Shown in pieces: positions 35,344 to 48,697 of a stretch of DNA of 64,000 nucleotides. Every line of letters begins with the position of its first letter. Position 1 is the first letter of the stretch. The position numbers and the translations under genes were made by a program. The stretch is from assembly GCA_008694505.1 (NCBI GenBank), contig VZDJ01000049.1:4245932-4309931 (forward strand). The letters are read 5' to 3'. The DNA is from Cyanoderma ruficeps (Eukaryota > Chordata > Aves > Passeriformes > Timaliidae). The notes beneath the pieces are model-generated. The model was not told where the DNA came from. It did no database searches and saw nothing but the letters and a program-made list of their open reading frames with translations.

Positions 35344-36447
35344 CTGATTCTGTGTTTGGATCCCAGGAGTCCTGGCTGGGTGAGGCAGAGCCCAGCTCAT
35401 GCCAGGCTGTGGCTGCCTGCTGAGGCGTGGAGAGCACACCAGCAGAAACACACTGCTGCCAGCCTTGTCCCTGGCTCAGGCACTCTGAAATTACTGCTGA
35501 TTTGTTCCAGCAGAACCCAAATACAATTTCAGTCATTCATCACGAAATCAAAGGCTGTTTCCCCATCCCAGCACAGAGCAATGGGAAAAGACCAAGCTGG
35601 CATCTGTGCTCAGCCTTAATGAGGGTAACCCTTCCCCGAGCCTGCCCTGGGGGAAACAGCTGCCACCAGCCCTGCAGCACACAGGTGTTCCTTCTTTCCT
35701 GCTGTGGTTTCTTTCAAACCTTTCCTCAGCCACACTTCCCCATAACCGCTGATGCACACTGGCAGTGTTCTTGCAGGCTGCCCAAACTACGTATCCAAAC
35801 TCAAATCACATCAATGTTCCTCGTCTGAGCACCAGTTTTACTTGGCATGAAACCAGCCTGTGTTCTAGCACCCACCCAAAAATCCTCCAGCTTCACTCAG
35901 TATTCCCTTTTGGATTTGCTAATTAACGCGTCAGGCCACGTTATGTTCCTTGCAAATTGGCTTTTCAAAATATTTCTGTAATTGGCCCAAATTCCTCTCA
36001 CCAAGCATCTGCAAACCAATCTTGCTGTGATATGTTTGAGCACGCAGCCAGGCAGCAGGATGTGGGGGACTCTGCTAAAGGAAAGCAGGATTTGTGGCAC
36101 AAAAGGCCACTTTGGTGACATCACCCATTCCTGGTGTCTCTAAAGCATCACAGGTGCTGGGTAAGACCAGGAAGGGGGGACAGGACTGCTTAGACTGCTG
36201 CACAAATCAAAGCAATTCCAGCAATATCGTCCTTGAGCAAGATGGGAAAGTCTCTAAATTCTGGTTGTGGGACTGTGAAAGGTTCATTTTCCATATCTGT
36301 TCTGTTCACAGCCTGCTGGAATGCCCAGAGCAGAGACACTCTCACCTCTAATGCCTCAGAGAAGCCCCAGCAGCCACTAGATGTCACCAGGATTTTACTT
36401 CCTTGGTAGTCTGTGCCCAGCCGGGACCATAAGAAAATAAGAGGTAA

Positions 36448-36512
36448 AGAATAAAAAATAAATAAATAAAATTTTAATAATAAAATCATTAATAATAAAA
36501 ATTATCCACCTG
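36448..36512. repeat. A/T-rich simple repeat (AATA/AATAA units)
   Basis: The stretch is made almost only of A and T with AATAA-like units. The poly(A)-like hexamers inside it are by-products of composition. Confidence 0.8.
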
Positions 36513-36987
36513 TTACAATGAACACCAGGCTCAGAGAAGGGGGAAGTGACCCAGAATCTGCTTTTGTGTCTCCCATCTCTGGGAGGATTTAGACAGAGTG
36601 CCTGTATGCATGGACATGACCTTTTGTCCTTTTATGGCAGGAGGAGAGTTTGAAATTTAAAAATCAAGTTTCTCCAGCCAGGCATCAGGCTAAACCTTAA
36701 TGCACTTATAGAAGCTCTGTTTAATTATCCAACCTTTTCATCTGTAGAATTATTCCCCCTGTTTGATATTTCCTGCCTGGAAAGAAGGAGGAGAGCAGCA
36801 CCACCTGGCCGTTAAAGTGGACAAGGGAAGATTTGGGGACGAGATGGACCAAATGGCTCCACATACAAACAAATCAGCAAAGTCACTTCTGGGAATTCCT
36901 CCATCTCCAAAATGTGTGAATCCATAAGAAAACAAAGGGCCCCAGTGATCAGTGCAGCTGACACATTTATTTCCATTAACCTGCACT

Positions 36988-37000
36988 GTTAATTATTAAC
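36988..37000. promoter_or_regulatory. Perfect HNF1-type palindrome
   Basis: GTTAATTATTAAC fits the GTTAATNATTAAC consensus of HNF1A/HNF1B at all 13 positions. It sits inside a direct repeat of ATTAACCTGCA (starts at 36975 and 36995, 20 bases apart). It lies about 13 kb upstream of NAT copy C and about 18 kb beyond the 3' end of HSD17B2. Regulatory activity is inference only. Confidence 0.45.
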
Positions 37001-39069
37001 CTGCAATCACACCATTCATAATCTAGGGCATAAAGATTAGATATTGTGCTCATAACCCCAGGAAAATCCACTTTATCTCTCACCTCGCAGGCACAAAATC
37101 ACATAAAATCAGCTCCAGGCAGAAGTAGGACTTTGGCAATCCACCACCAGCTCTGTGAGCACTGGAACCTGTTCCAGTGTCCCAACTTCCAAACCTGTGC
37201 CAGTTTAATAAAATAAAATGCAGGAAACCTCCCCAGATATGTGCTCGGACACAGGATGCACAGAGCAAGGGCTGTGTGCAAATCCTGCCAAGTCCCTCCT
37301 GAAGCCTCCCACAGTGGCAGCACAGCCCATGCCAAAGCACAAAAACCCCTCTTTGCTTTTGGTGATTCTCCCCCTCACTAACACCAAGGAGCTGGTGCTT
37401 GTTCAGGTGTCTGCCCATTAGACATAGAACCTACAGTCTAAGATATTTAGCTACTGAATTGAACAGAATTGTTTTGGCTTTTTTTTTTAAAAAAAAAACA
37501 ACTGGTCTTCAACTCTTGGGGTTTTCTAACACAGATATTTTCATATTCCTCCCCTTATGGCCAAATACTAACACAAACCATAATGCCTGCAGCTTCCTCT
37601 TTGGCTGTTGGATTCTCAGTCCAGCTCATCCTTGTCCTGTTTTTCTGCTTCCTTTGATCCAAGAAGATGTTTGTGCAAGTCCATCCCCCTCACTTTCACC
37701 AAAACCCAACAACATAAAAGCCCTTCAGAAGGAGCTGAGGTATTAATTCAGCAGATCCCTGGGAGGCTGACTTTGGATAACCCCTGAAAGGCATAAATTG
37801 CTGTAAATAGGGGTCTCTTTCTGAAATTACTCCCTTCAAGATTTCCACAGCAGGGTGACAGTGTCCATACCCCCACCAGACCCAAACCCATCCCATTTCT
37901 CTGCTCAGATCCAGAGGTTTATGCCCTACCACCAGAATTACTGGAGATACCCACATATGCTGAAAGGATTATTCTGGGCCTCCTACAGCACATGTTCTTT
38001 CAATCTGAAGTCCGCTGTCATCCAAGAAAAGTCAAACAAAACAGTCTTTACAGCTCTGTCTGAAGACAGCTTTGTAAAACAAGTCCAGGAATATTTTCAT
38101 TTTTGCCTCATGACACATGAAATATTTAATACAAAAGAAAATATGCCTGGCTTGGAATTTCCTCCAAAAAAGACAAGTCAAAAATTATCTCAACTTAGAA
38201 ATATTACTAACCAGATCGTTAGTCTGAGGTTTGGCTTATGATCACTTCTTCCAGCAGTGCTGCTAAGCTTGGAATTAATTGCAGTTTTGGTATTTTCTGT
38301 AGAAAGAAGGTGAAACAGGAGATGCATATTGTGGTGACTTCTTGCACAAATACAAAAGAGCAAAAGTTACTTATTTTAATCTCTTTCATGTGAGAATATC
38401 TGTAACTTTGTACCCTGCTGCTGGATCAGGGTTTTTTGATAGTAAAACCTATGTAATACCCAGAAGGACCGACTAGAACTCACTTGCATAAGGAAGGCAA
38501 AAAGAAGTATATCTCCATCTTTCATGCCACATTTTCCATAATCCTCTTCTCTTGCTTCCCACCCCATCCTGAGTTGGTCACCTCGGCAGTCTGTCAGCTC
38601 TGATTCGCAGACTTAAAAAATCAAATATTTTTTTTAAAATTTTCTTTCACTTAAAAAAAAAAAACAAAAAAAAACAGCTGCAAATGGCACAGATGGGTAA
38701 TTCTTTCTGTGGTAAATCACCCGGGGCAAAGCCTCATGTCTCAGTGCCAGGTGCATGATGAGAGCATTCGGAGGCCAAATTTTCCATGACAACCTCAGTC
38801 CCTTCAACAAATTTCCCCCTAAAGCAAGTGCCAGGGTGAGTGGTGGCTGGTGTAGAGAACCTGCCACAGACATGAATAATGCACTGGAACAATGCATCTT
38901 GCCACTTCTCAGCCCAGTTAGTTTAATATCACTTATTTAACTTGTCTTTTTGCATTAAGCCCAACACTTTGGATGCCCTGATGTATTTTATGATACTTTC
39001 TTGCTGTTGCATTTGATGGTCCTATTTGTGATTCAGCAAATAGCACCTAAGTAATCAATATTCTGTCTG

Positions 39070-39315
39070 GGTGGACATTTTATTTATCTACAGAGCCACC
39101 ATATGAATTCAGCTGGTTTACTAGAGGTCAAACACTTTTCATCTTCTCCATGAGCCGTGGAAAATTGAAAGATTTAAACCACCTTTGAATTCCTGTGATT
39201 AACTCAGTGAAAATATCACACTCTTTTTTTTCAAACTCAGAAGCAGAATTATCTTCACTGTAAATCTACCTCATTTTGACACATTGATCTCTGCATAATG
39301 GGCAACACCAAGTGC
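39070..39315. repeat. Diverged duplicated segment, copy 2
   Basis: This is the partner of 32935-33140, with the same motifs in the same order and direction. The copies have drifted far enough that the element family is not recognisable by eye. Confidence 0.45.
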
Positions 39316-42300
39316 TGAGGCATAAACTGGAAGCAGAGGAAGAGTTACAAATGGTGCTGTTAGCAATTATCTTCCATACGTACACAGTTCCCTTGGACTG
39401 GTTCAAAAAAAACCCAACAAAGCCTAAAATTGATAAGAGCTGTATAATTTGCTCTGAGGGAACAAGGTCTGGGATCCACTCATTTGGGAATTGCACCCTT
39501 GTGGCACAAAGCACCCATCCTGAATCAGCAAATGGTCCATGACTGTTCCACACTTACCTCAGCCTCATCCCCCCAGCTGGGCCAAATCCGGGTGCCTGCA
39601 ATGCCACTGCTTTCATCACACTGTTTAAAAAGCAAGAGAAATGCATTATGTTTCAGGAAGGAGGAGGAAAGGAGAAGCTGAAGACCAGGTTTCAGCTGCT
39701 TCCCACCTACCTCGTGCAGCTGCACAGTGCCATGGCCTGCAGGGCCAACAGGGACAGGGAAAGCCAATGACTAAACCCACAGAATAATGAAAATGATGTC
39801 CTGGATATCTCTCATATGTTTTTCCTGCTGGCATCTCTGATTATTTTATTAATGCATAACCTTTTCGAGTTAAATTCTTAAGCTTGCTTAACTGATCCAA
39901 ACCTTTGCACATTAAAGTTGCATCATTTTATATAAAAGCATGATTTAAACCCCATTTAATTAAACAGGGAAATCCCTATGCAGACACACTTATATCAGTT
40001 TTAGTGACTTCTTCCTAGTTATTGCATTTGACCTGGAACTGGTTTAAGATTAATTAAAATAAGCCACTCTCTCAATACACTGTGACTTGCATTCATTTAG
40101 CTAAATTAATGTGAAAAGCAGAATCGGATTAAACAAGAACAAATTCTTCATGTTGGCAGAACTTAATAGCAATTGTTGGTGTGATTTAGACACTGCTGCC
40201 CATGACCACAGAAACTTCAAATACATTTAATCATTTTATCCTTAGTTTAATGGTCTTATCCTTTATGCAAGTGAGGGCTGACTCCTTCCAGTACAATCAG
40301 CCTGAGCACCTGGACAAAACATCCATAAGTTTTCCCTGGATAGTCTGCAGGGATGCAGAGCTGGGATCATGAGAGTTCTTCTCATCCTCCCTGTTTCAAT
40401 TCATCCACTTTTGGGTACATTTTTTTAGCCTGTATTTCCTCCACTGGTTTAAAGGAATGTCACAGGCACAACGTCTAAAGTCCTGTGAGGATAAAGACAG
40501 ATCAATGAATTCTGTAGCTCCATCTCAGAAATAAATTAGATTGGCTTGAAGTTATTTGCTTGCAGAAATCTCTTTAGCAGTGTATTTTCCTGTAGACATT
40601 ATATATTATTCAATAAGACTTTCCTGTGACATGCTTGGTGCCAATGAAAAAAAGGAATACATGAGAATAAAAGTCATGCGGGTGAAGCAGAGGGGCCAGG
40701 AGCTGAAGGGTGAGGAAATCCTGGTGGATAACTCAGGTGGTTTCAATGGAATTCTCCAGTTCTTCCTTCATTTAGCAATTAGCATTTAGGAAATTAGCAA
40801 CGCTTTTATGCAATTTGGATGGTTTTTGCCGACCACCAAGATGTCCTTTAACCCCTCACAAGGAGGTGGGTGTGTGCACATCCCCAAAACACCATCCCAC
40901 AGCCCTGCACCTTTGGGCTCGTCTCTACTCCCTCCTTGTTCAAACTTTATATATTTTCAGGAGGCAGCAGTGCTTTTGCCCACGGTTTACAGGAGTTACT
41001 TGTTCCAGGATCTGTCAGGATGTTTGGGTTTGTTCTGCGCTGCTGGCTGAGCACCCGCCTCCCACACCAGCGGACAGCCAGGCACTTCCTCACAGCCATC
41101 ACAAACAGCTTCCGTCACAAATCACACCCAAGGACACGGGGGCATCGAATCCTTCCCTTCAGCAGGACAGCAGACTCAGCTCTTGGCTTTGGTGTCACTG
41201 TTGTACCCTGTGTGACCCTGCTGTCCCTGCAAACACCTCTGGCTCACACAGTGCAGGTGGGGACGGGCCTCACCACAGCACAGAAGTTGGAGATACGAAA
41301 TGCATTTGTCAACACCACAGCAGTAAGAGGAGGCTGCCACAAGGTCAAGGGAGAAGTGTCCAAAATAAGGATAAACAAGCTGGCAAAGGAGGTCGCAGTC
41401 ACGCAGGATGCAGCCCCTGGCTCTCTGGGAATGGCACCACTTCAATGAGCTTTTTTATGTCCTTAAAAAGCTTGAGTGAATGAGTTTCTCTTTCCAACCA
41501 GCTGCCAGGTAATAACAATTTGTTTGCTATCAACCATCTGACACAGAGTCAGCTCTGTGTGAGAATACCAGGGCTTTTCCTTCTGTCAGACCCCGAGCTA
41601 AAAAGAGCCAGTGTGCCTCTATCCAATTTGGCCACAAAAATGCTGGTGAGGTATTCACAGCAGCCCTGGCCTGAGAGCAGTTTGGCTCTGAAGACCTTCA
41701 GCAGTGTTTCTGGCCACCTGATTTCCTACAACCAGGACAAGATGACTGGCTGGCAGTCAAAGAGGGGGAAAAGCAAGAGAGGATTGAAGCAACTTGTGGG
41801 TGGTGATAAGTCTCATCTGAGCAAGCAGGACAAGGTGACCTTCCTCTTAGTAGCCTGAATCATGTTCTGCCAATGTTTGGGGGTTGATTTTTTTGAAAGG
41901 GATGATCCTTTACCATGTTGAAATACTTTTCCACTGAACTTTTAAAAACCTTTCCTGGTGACCTGACTCACAGCTCCATGAATCATCAGATGTTCCATCA
42001 ATCAATCAATCATCGACTTTTGGTTTTTTTGTAAAATAGCCATTGATGTTGTATGCTATTAGTTTCTTGGCACCTTATACTAGAGTTTCATCAAAGCAAA
42101 ATGCTGATGCAATTAGCAAAGCATATCAATTTATGCAGCAATCCACATTATCCCTTAAAGCTTCATTAGCCTCAGAAGCTCAGGCACTGGAGGGAAAATT
42201 TGGGGAAGTGCTCTGTTACCTTCTGCAGCTCAGCCCATCTGCACTGCTGCAGTGCTCCCTCATTGGGCTGCCCTTTGCAGCTGGGAAAGGGAGATTTGGC

Positions 42301-45300
42301 AGCACCCAACTCCTCAGCACAGGGACACCCACTGCCTCCATCTCCCCTGCCCAGCCTGAGCACCCACTCGCCCTCTTGGCATGAGCCAAACCAATTGTGC
42401 GGGGCTGAACGTGTTTCAACAGCCAGAATCAAAGCAGCCTGGGGGGCATTATTTGCAAGGATACAGAAAACAAACTACAATTCAGCTTTCCTGTCCCAGA
42501 GACAGTCTGGAGCTCCTGCTGATAGGTGATGCTCTCCTTTTGTGCCAGTGTGCCCTGACCAGCTCGTGCTTCTCCTCTCGTTCCCTACAAACACTCCTGA
42601 GGGCAACAAGGCATAATTGCCCCATTATTTCACAGAAAAGCCACCGACATCAGCAGGAAGCAGCTGCTGGTGGGATGGAGACCTCACTTAGCAGCCCTTT
42701 TGCTGAGAAGGTAATTTGGCCTTTAAAACTCCGAACACAACCACCTTTTTATACCTGTTTCACTGCACTTACCAGTAAATATTTGATCTCTGTGGTTTGG
42801 GTGTAGTTTTTTTTTTTTTTTCTCTTTCAGCTGAATAACTTTTATTATGTTGATCCACGTTGTTGTCTGTCTCTCTGCAATTCTGAATACGAGCCTTGCC
42901 CTTGACTGCACAGCACAATGAAAGCCTCCAGGTCACAGGTTTCAAAACACTTGATATTGTTTGGTTTTTTTTCTTTCTGGAAAGAATAAATAATATTAAC
43001 CTCTCTTTTAGTGTTGAGGAAAGCATAAAAAGGAAAAGCCTTTCAGAGGCATGTTAAAAAGACTGGTATTGGGCTGGGAGGATTTAAAACCCATTGACTT
43101 ATTTGCACAGCTTGACACAAAAATTAACTCATCTCCCAATTTGCTGAATAACTGAAGTGCATCATCAGATTTCCAGTCACATCGAGGAGACAGATTTACT
43201 GGGGCAGCCAGGTGAAACAACAATTTTCCTTTTGCCTGCACATCCCAGCTGGAGCTGGGTTGTACAAAAGACAGGTACTGCCACAGTGCTGTACCTGGAA
43301 GTGAAGGCTCAGGGAGATAACACAGGCTCAGGCTGGTCCTAGACAAGCAAAAAATAAATGGTCTGGATGTTCCTACATGCAGCTATTTCATTTATCCCAC
43401 TGTAAAACAAAATTTGTTCTGATACAAATTCTACCTCTGATTATTCTTAACTATTTTCTTTAATTCTTAATTATTTTCTTTAACATCCTAGTTTTCAACT
43501 TCCTCACAAGTCTGCGAGACAAAAGAGGTTTAAAAATTAAAACGCAATTAATTGTGCTATTTTACTCATCTACGGTGACATACATTATTGTCTTAAATTT
43601 TTTAGCAGCTTGGAACACAGCAGGAATTAGCAGAGGATTTTCTAAGTGAACTGGCCCATTTAAATTAACTGCATTATCCAGCTTCCTTCTGGCTCCACGC
43701 TTGAAAATGGCAAATCTGACAGCTAAAAACCAGCATTAGTGCTGTGCTGGAGGTGAGAACAGCCTGGTGCTCGGGACATTGCGTGGGATGTGGGGAGAGA
43801 CACCCACTTCCATCTTCCAGGACAGGTGTGCTGAGCGAGCTCAGGGATGTCAGGTACAGACAAATTTTTGGAGGCAGCCACAGGACTTATGGGCAGGAAC
43901 TCCTGGGGCATTTGCTGTGCTGAAGTGCTAAATTGCAGGCTCCCAGGTCACATTAATATCAAACTTTTGGCAAGCACAGACCTTTTAAATAATTGGACTT
44001 TAAATTTAATTAGAGGACCATTGCAGAAGAACAGATGCAAAGAGCCCAGTGTGTCCCAGGGCAAGCAGGACACGTCAGGAAGCCTCAGGGAAGCCTCAGT
44101 GTCTGTGGCAGCTCCTGGGAAGTCCCAGAAAGGAAACAAATCCCACACCTGACACCTTGCAAAGGAAATACTGGAGCTGATATTCACTTTTCTGAATCTC
44201 ACATCCAGGATAGAAGACACAGCTTGGCCCTGTCATCACTGCTAGGAGCATTCCTGTGTCTGATACAGCCTGAGGGGCATCACTGGCACAAAGACAGAAA
44301 CAGAGGCCACTGTCAGGAAAGGATAGGTGAAAAGGAGAGAATTCTCTCCAGTTCAGTTTTAGTGCAATAAGCTGAGACTGTTTTGCTCATTTCTTCATGT
44401 TCTTTTTTGGTTTTGTTTAATTCCTACCTGCATTACTTATTCAGACATTACAAAAAAAAAAAGACTGAAGTCCTGATAAGGAGCTGATGGGCTTTGAAAC
44501 CTTCCTGCTTTCCAATTCAACAGGGATGACCACAAGAAAGGACTGCTGGTGTTGGGGCTTGCCTTCCTCCCCTTGAAATGCTTTTTGCTGAGGATAAACA
44601 AGTTGGGAGCCCTGGCAAGGCCCTGGACAGCCAACTGCATCTGCATCAAACTTCAGTGCTTCCGAGGCCTGGGAAGATTTCACAATTTCTTCCTAATTAT
44701 GCATGAAATATGATTTCATTTGTAAATTCAAGCCCTGTATACTTTTTTCCCCCTCGGCTTTTGCTGTTTACAAGGATCTAGATTTTAATGAGAACATCCT
44801 GTGAATCTCACTCTGCATATTCCTGGCAGTAAGCATTTACTCAGGATGGGAATACCAGATTCCTGAGATCAGTGCATTTACCTAAAGAAGGGGACACTGT
44901 GTGTCTGCAAGGAGGTTAAATGTTTGGCACTTCTCTTTCCTTAATCTGGAAAGAAAATTTGCAGTTAGTTGCTGTTCAAAGTAATTAAGGCTCTAGGCTG
45001 GGACAGTGTGTGCTGTGCTCTTTATTGCAAACCACCTCAGATTGGCTCCCATATCACTAGATTTACATACATGGAGTGCACAAACATAATTTTTTTAACA
45101 AGAAAATGCAGCCCAGACTTGTTCAATGCAAACAGTGATGATTACCTGCTGCAGGTCCATCACTGTAACAACAACTGGCCAACGTGTTCAGTCCAAAAAT
45201 GTATGTGATGGCAACGATGCTTTTATAAAAGCAGCAAAAACTTCCTGCAAAATACACAATCTCAAAGCTGCCTGATCCAGAGTCCCTCCTCTGTTTCCTC

Positions 45301-48300
45301 AAGTTGTAAGGGTACTGCAGAAGTAAGAACCAGTCTGGGCTGGGTGCAGTGCAGTGTTGCCAAGAGAAGCCTTTGGGTTGTGCTCAGCACAACCTCAGGA
45401 AGGCAGTGCTGGGTTTGATGGGAGATGTCCTGCAGCCAACTCCAAATTCCCTGTGCCTGGCACTCAGGATGCCTCATTAGCTGCTCCTGATGGCACCTCA
45501 CAACACACCATTGCCTCGCTTCTTATCGTTCTCACCTCTGCCCTTCAGAGACGGGCGCTGTTCCACCTGTCCCTGCTGGCAGCACATTTCAAAATGGCAC
45601 ATCCTCAAAACGCCCGTCCCAGCCGATGCTGCTCAGCCATGGAAATCCCTGCTTTCCTTCAAGTTCTCCAGGTGGCACCTCCACTCCACTCCAGCCTGAT
45701 TTTCCTCTTCCTCTACCACAGAAAACCAGCTAAATCATCTGCTTGTCTCCCTGTTAAATCTTACAGCAGTTACATTATTGGAGTTACCACAGCTCAGCAG
45801 CAGAGGAGGTGTGTTTGTTGGGTAAAACTGGCATGGCTTCAAGGGAATTTTAAGATTATTTTTTCAGTATGTTGCATCATTCCTCCAGCCCAGAGCATCT
45901 CTGTGAGTGAGAGGATTTTTTGCTCAAATTCAGGTGTAAATATGCTGTAAATATTTAGCAATGCACAGTAAATTGTCTCGTTAATATGCTGGCAGAGAGA
46001 CACAGCCTCTGATTGCTGTCTGAGCAGTTTTTGGAGTGTTGCAGCCGAGCAGGCAGCAGCATGTTCTGCTGTCTGGATTTTAGGGAAAGGGGTGAAACCA
46101 GTGAATGGCACCCCCAGGTTCCTGTGAGCACTGGCACAGAGGTGCCAACAACACTCCTCCAAATATTGCACACAAGAGATGGGTTGTGCCCCAGCAGCGC
46201 CTACTTTTATTGCTGGTGCCAAGTCACACTGAAGCTGCTGAATAAACCAGACCAAGGGGAAGGAGGAGCTTCAGCTGGTTGAGGTAGGAAGTGAGTAGAG
46301 AGCTGCTCATGGAAAAAGATCAGTGAGCATCTCTGCTGCCTGGGATAAATTGGATCGTCAAAGTCACCCTTGACACAGGCAGAGAACAACCAACTTAATG
46401 GCACAGAGGGGTCACAGAAACTCCTTCTTCCCAGAAGAGACCAGTGGTATTTGGCACAGAGAAATTCTGTGATGCTGAAACAGCTTGTGAGACAACCCGT
46501 GGGGAATCCCAGCTCATTAGTGTAAAAATTAAGACACTTAAATGCTTCGGTATTGAAAAACTAATTACTGCACCAGGAATTTGTTAGATGTAGAAACATC
46601 CATTAAGAACCCAAGCTACAACAGGGTTTCAAAAGGTTAAGGAAACCAAGCCTGAAGAGTTCCCAGTTCTCTGTGGAAGCATTTGCTGTATGTCCAGGAT
46701 GCATGCGTGGGATGCTGCCCTGGCCATCCTGCAGCCATTACTGGTGCTCTGGCAGCATTCCTGCCAAGCTGTGTGTGTGCCAGGAACAAACTAATGGATG
46801 TAAAATAACTGCCCATTCCCCAAAGGAAAGCCAGCACATCTCCATTCCCAGTGACTCCACTCCCAGCAATAAATACACTCAGATGGAGTCAGCTCCAACA
46901 CAGCTCTGATGTGCAAACGCTGTCCTGCTTGTGCAAACGGCACTGGTGTCACTCTGGAAAGAGAAAGACCTGTAAAGGTGTTTCACACACCCAGGTAGTG
47001 GGAGCACACCAGGAGCACAGGATTCTTCAAGACTAGCCCAAAGCAAGACCAAGCAGCAGCTTTGGGGAACCAGTTCCCGTGGTGGCAAAAGTGATCTCAG
47101 TAACATCAGACCTTAAGAGATGGGAAACCACAGGCAAACCCTTTTTCATCAGCCCTGACTCCCCTCCTCACCCCGGCACACAACTGCCAGAACTCGGTGT
47201 CCTCCAGGCTGAGCAAGCACTGTGGACAAACAGGAGAAAACCAAAAGCAGGGCCCACACTCAATGGACACCACGAGGTTGTGCAAAACTTCATGGGGAAG
47301 ATTGACCCAGCCAGAGGAACTGGACTCTTCTAAGCCAATTCCCTCAAAATGGTTGGGACTGACTATTCTCTGCAGGCACTGGATATTTTTTTGGAGTAAG
47401 GCATGCAAAAGTTTTCAAGAGCCGCCTCAGCTCACAGTCAGGAAACCCCAAGCTTTTCCCTGCAGCCACAAAGATTCGCATCTTCAGTCATTAATCCCAC
47501 AAAAGACAGACAGTGGGGTGCAAGCATCACATCCTACAGTCCAAAGTCTCACGCAGCATCAGGGTGATAGCCCATAATTCCTTCCTTCCTCATAGAGTAA
47601 GTCTGTGATGCTTAAAAATGCTTTCAAGAGGCTTTAAACCAACCAACAACAAAAACAAAAACCCCACTTCACTCAGCCCCTGCCCCTCAGCACCAGCAAG
47701 GACACAGACTCTCCCAGGCCAGCAGTGCCTGTATCTCCTTTGCACAAAACCACCTCGACAGATTTCAGCTTTAGGCTCTGACTGGCACATGGCACATCCA
47801 TCACGCTGCCCTCATTCCAGCTGAGGCACCCTTTCCTCCCTGGTGCCCAAACTCAGCTGACTGCAGTGGAGCTGGGCTGTTGTGCTGCTCCCCTTGAACA
47901 CCACCATCCATTACACCGCATGTGGATCTGTCACCACATCCCATTTGCTTCTCCACACCATATGTTAAACCCAGAGGTGGAGCAGAATCATTTATCTTCT
48001 TGTTTTTAACATCAGCCCCTTTTTAATATTGCAGTTAGCCTTTTCCTACCCCTAAGGACACTTGGAAAATGCAGAGGGAGCAATGGCATGGCCCAAAACC
48101 ACAGCTGTCGGTCACTGCTGGTGAGTGGATCCCATTTTGGGGATGTTTCTGGTTTTTGGTCAGTTAGTTGCGGTTTCTCAACCTTTGAGAGCAGTGCTTC
48201 CTGCTCTAAGGCAACACATTTGCAACCGTAGAGGCAACTTTTGGGGGAAAAAGGGATATAAAGCACACTATAGTATTGCATGAACATGCAATTCAAATCA

Positions 48301-48540
48301 CACTCTGAAGCAGCCAGCTCCCAACATGAACTTCTAACACGTTTCCACGTGATAAAACATTTTCAAAAATGCTATGTTTTTAAAGCTTGTCCCTCCCTTA
48401 ATTCATCTATGCCAAGCACATAAAATGATTACAGCGCTGTCTATACATTAGAACATTGTTAATTAAGACTGTTTGTTCTGCTTTCCCCAATTCATCCTTT
48501 TAATTCAATTAGTCCTTTAGGGTTCTGCTGTTCAGGCAGT

Positions 48541-48697
48541 GAATGGAGCAGATTGTCCAGAGAAGTTGTGGATGGCTGTTCCTGGATGGGGCTCTGAGTA
48601 ACCTGATTTAGTGGAAGCTGTCCCTGCTCATGGCAGGGGGTGGAATGAATGAGCTTTAAAGGTCATTTCTGACCCAAACCATCCTGTGATTCTATGA
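48541..48697 (+). mobile_element. CR1 LINE 3' end, sense orientation
   Basis: The CR1 3' tail order is seen: 'gaagttgtggatggctgttc', a 'tgatttagtggaagctgtcc' pass, 'ggtcatttctgacccaaacc' and the terminal TGTGATTCTATGA. It is strongly 5'-truncated. Confidence 0.87.

Larger units (their letters stand above)
32901..40330. other. Gene-free interval, part 2, with diverged internal duplications
   Basis: This non-coding stretch holds sequence segments that resemble one another: 32935-33140 with 39070-39315, and 33213-33290 with 34433-34500, the last pair sharing an exact 21-mer. It also holds a GT microsatellite, an A/T-rich simple repeat and a perfect HNF1-type palindrome, each listed separately. 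Confidence 0.5.

Noticed and set aside
40815..41483. Open frame of 222 codons overlapped by a 192-codon frame on the same strand
   Set aside because: The two frames cover the same DNA, show no domain or low-complexity logic, and lack splice or promoter context. They are expected by chance in this GC-richer patch.
45354..45950. Open frame of 198 codons
   Set aside because: There is no recognisable family, it overlaps other frames on both strands, and the Cys/Ser/Pro-rich composition is typical of non-coding avian DNA.
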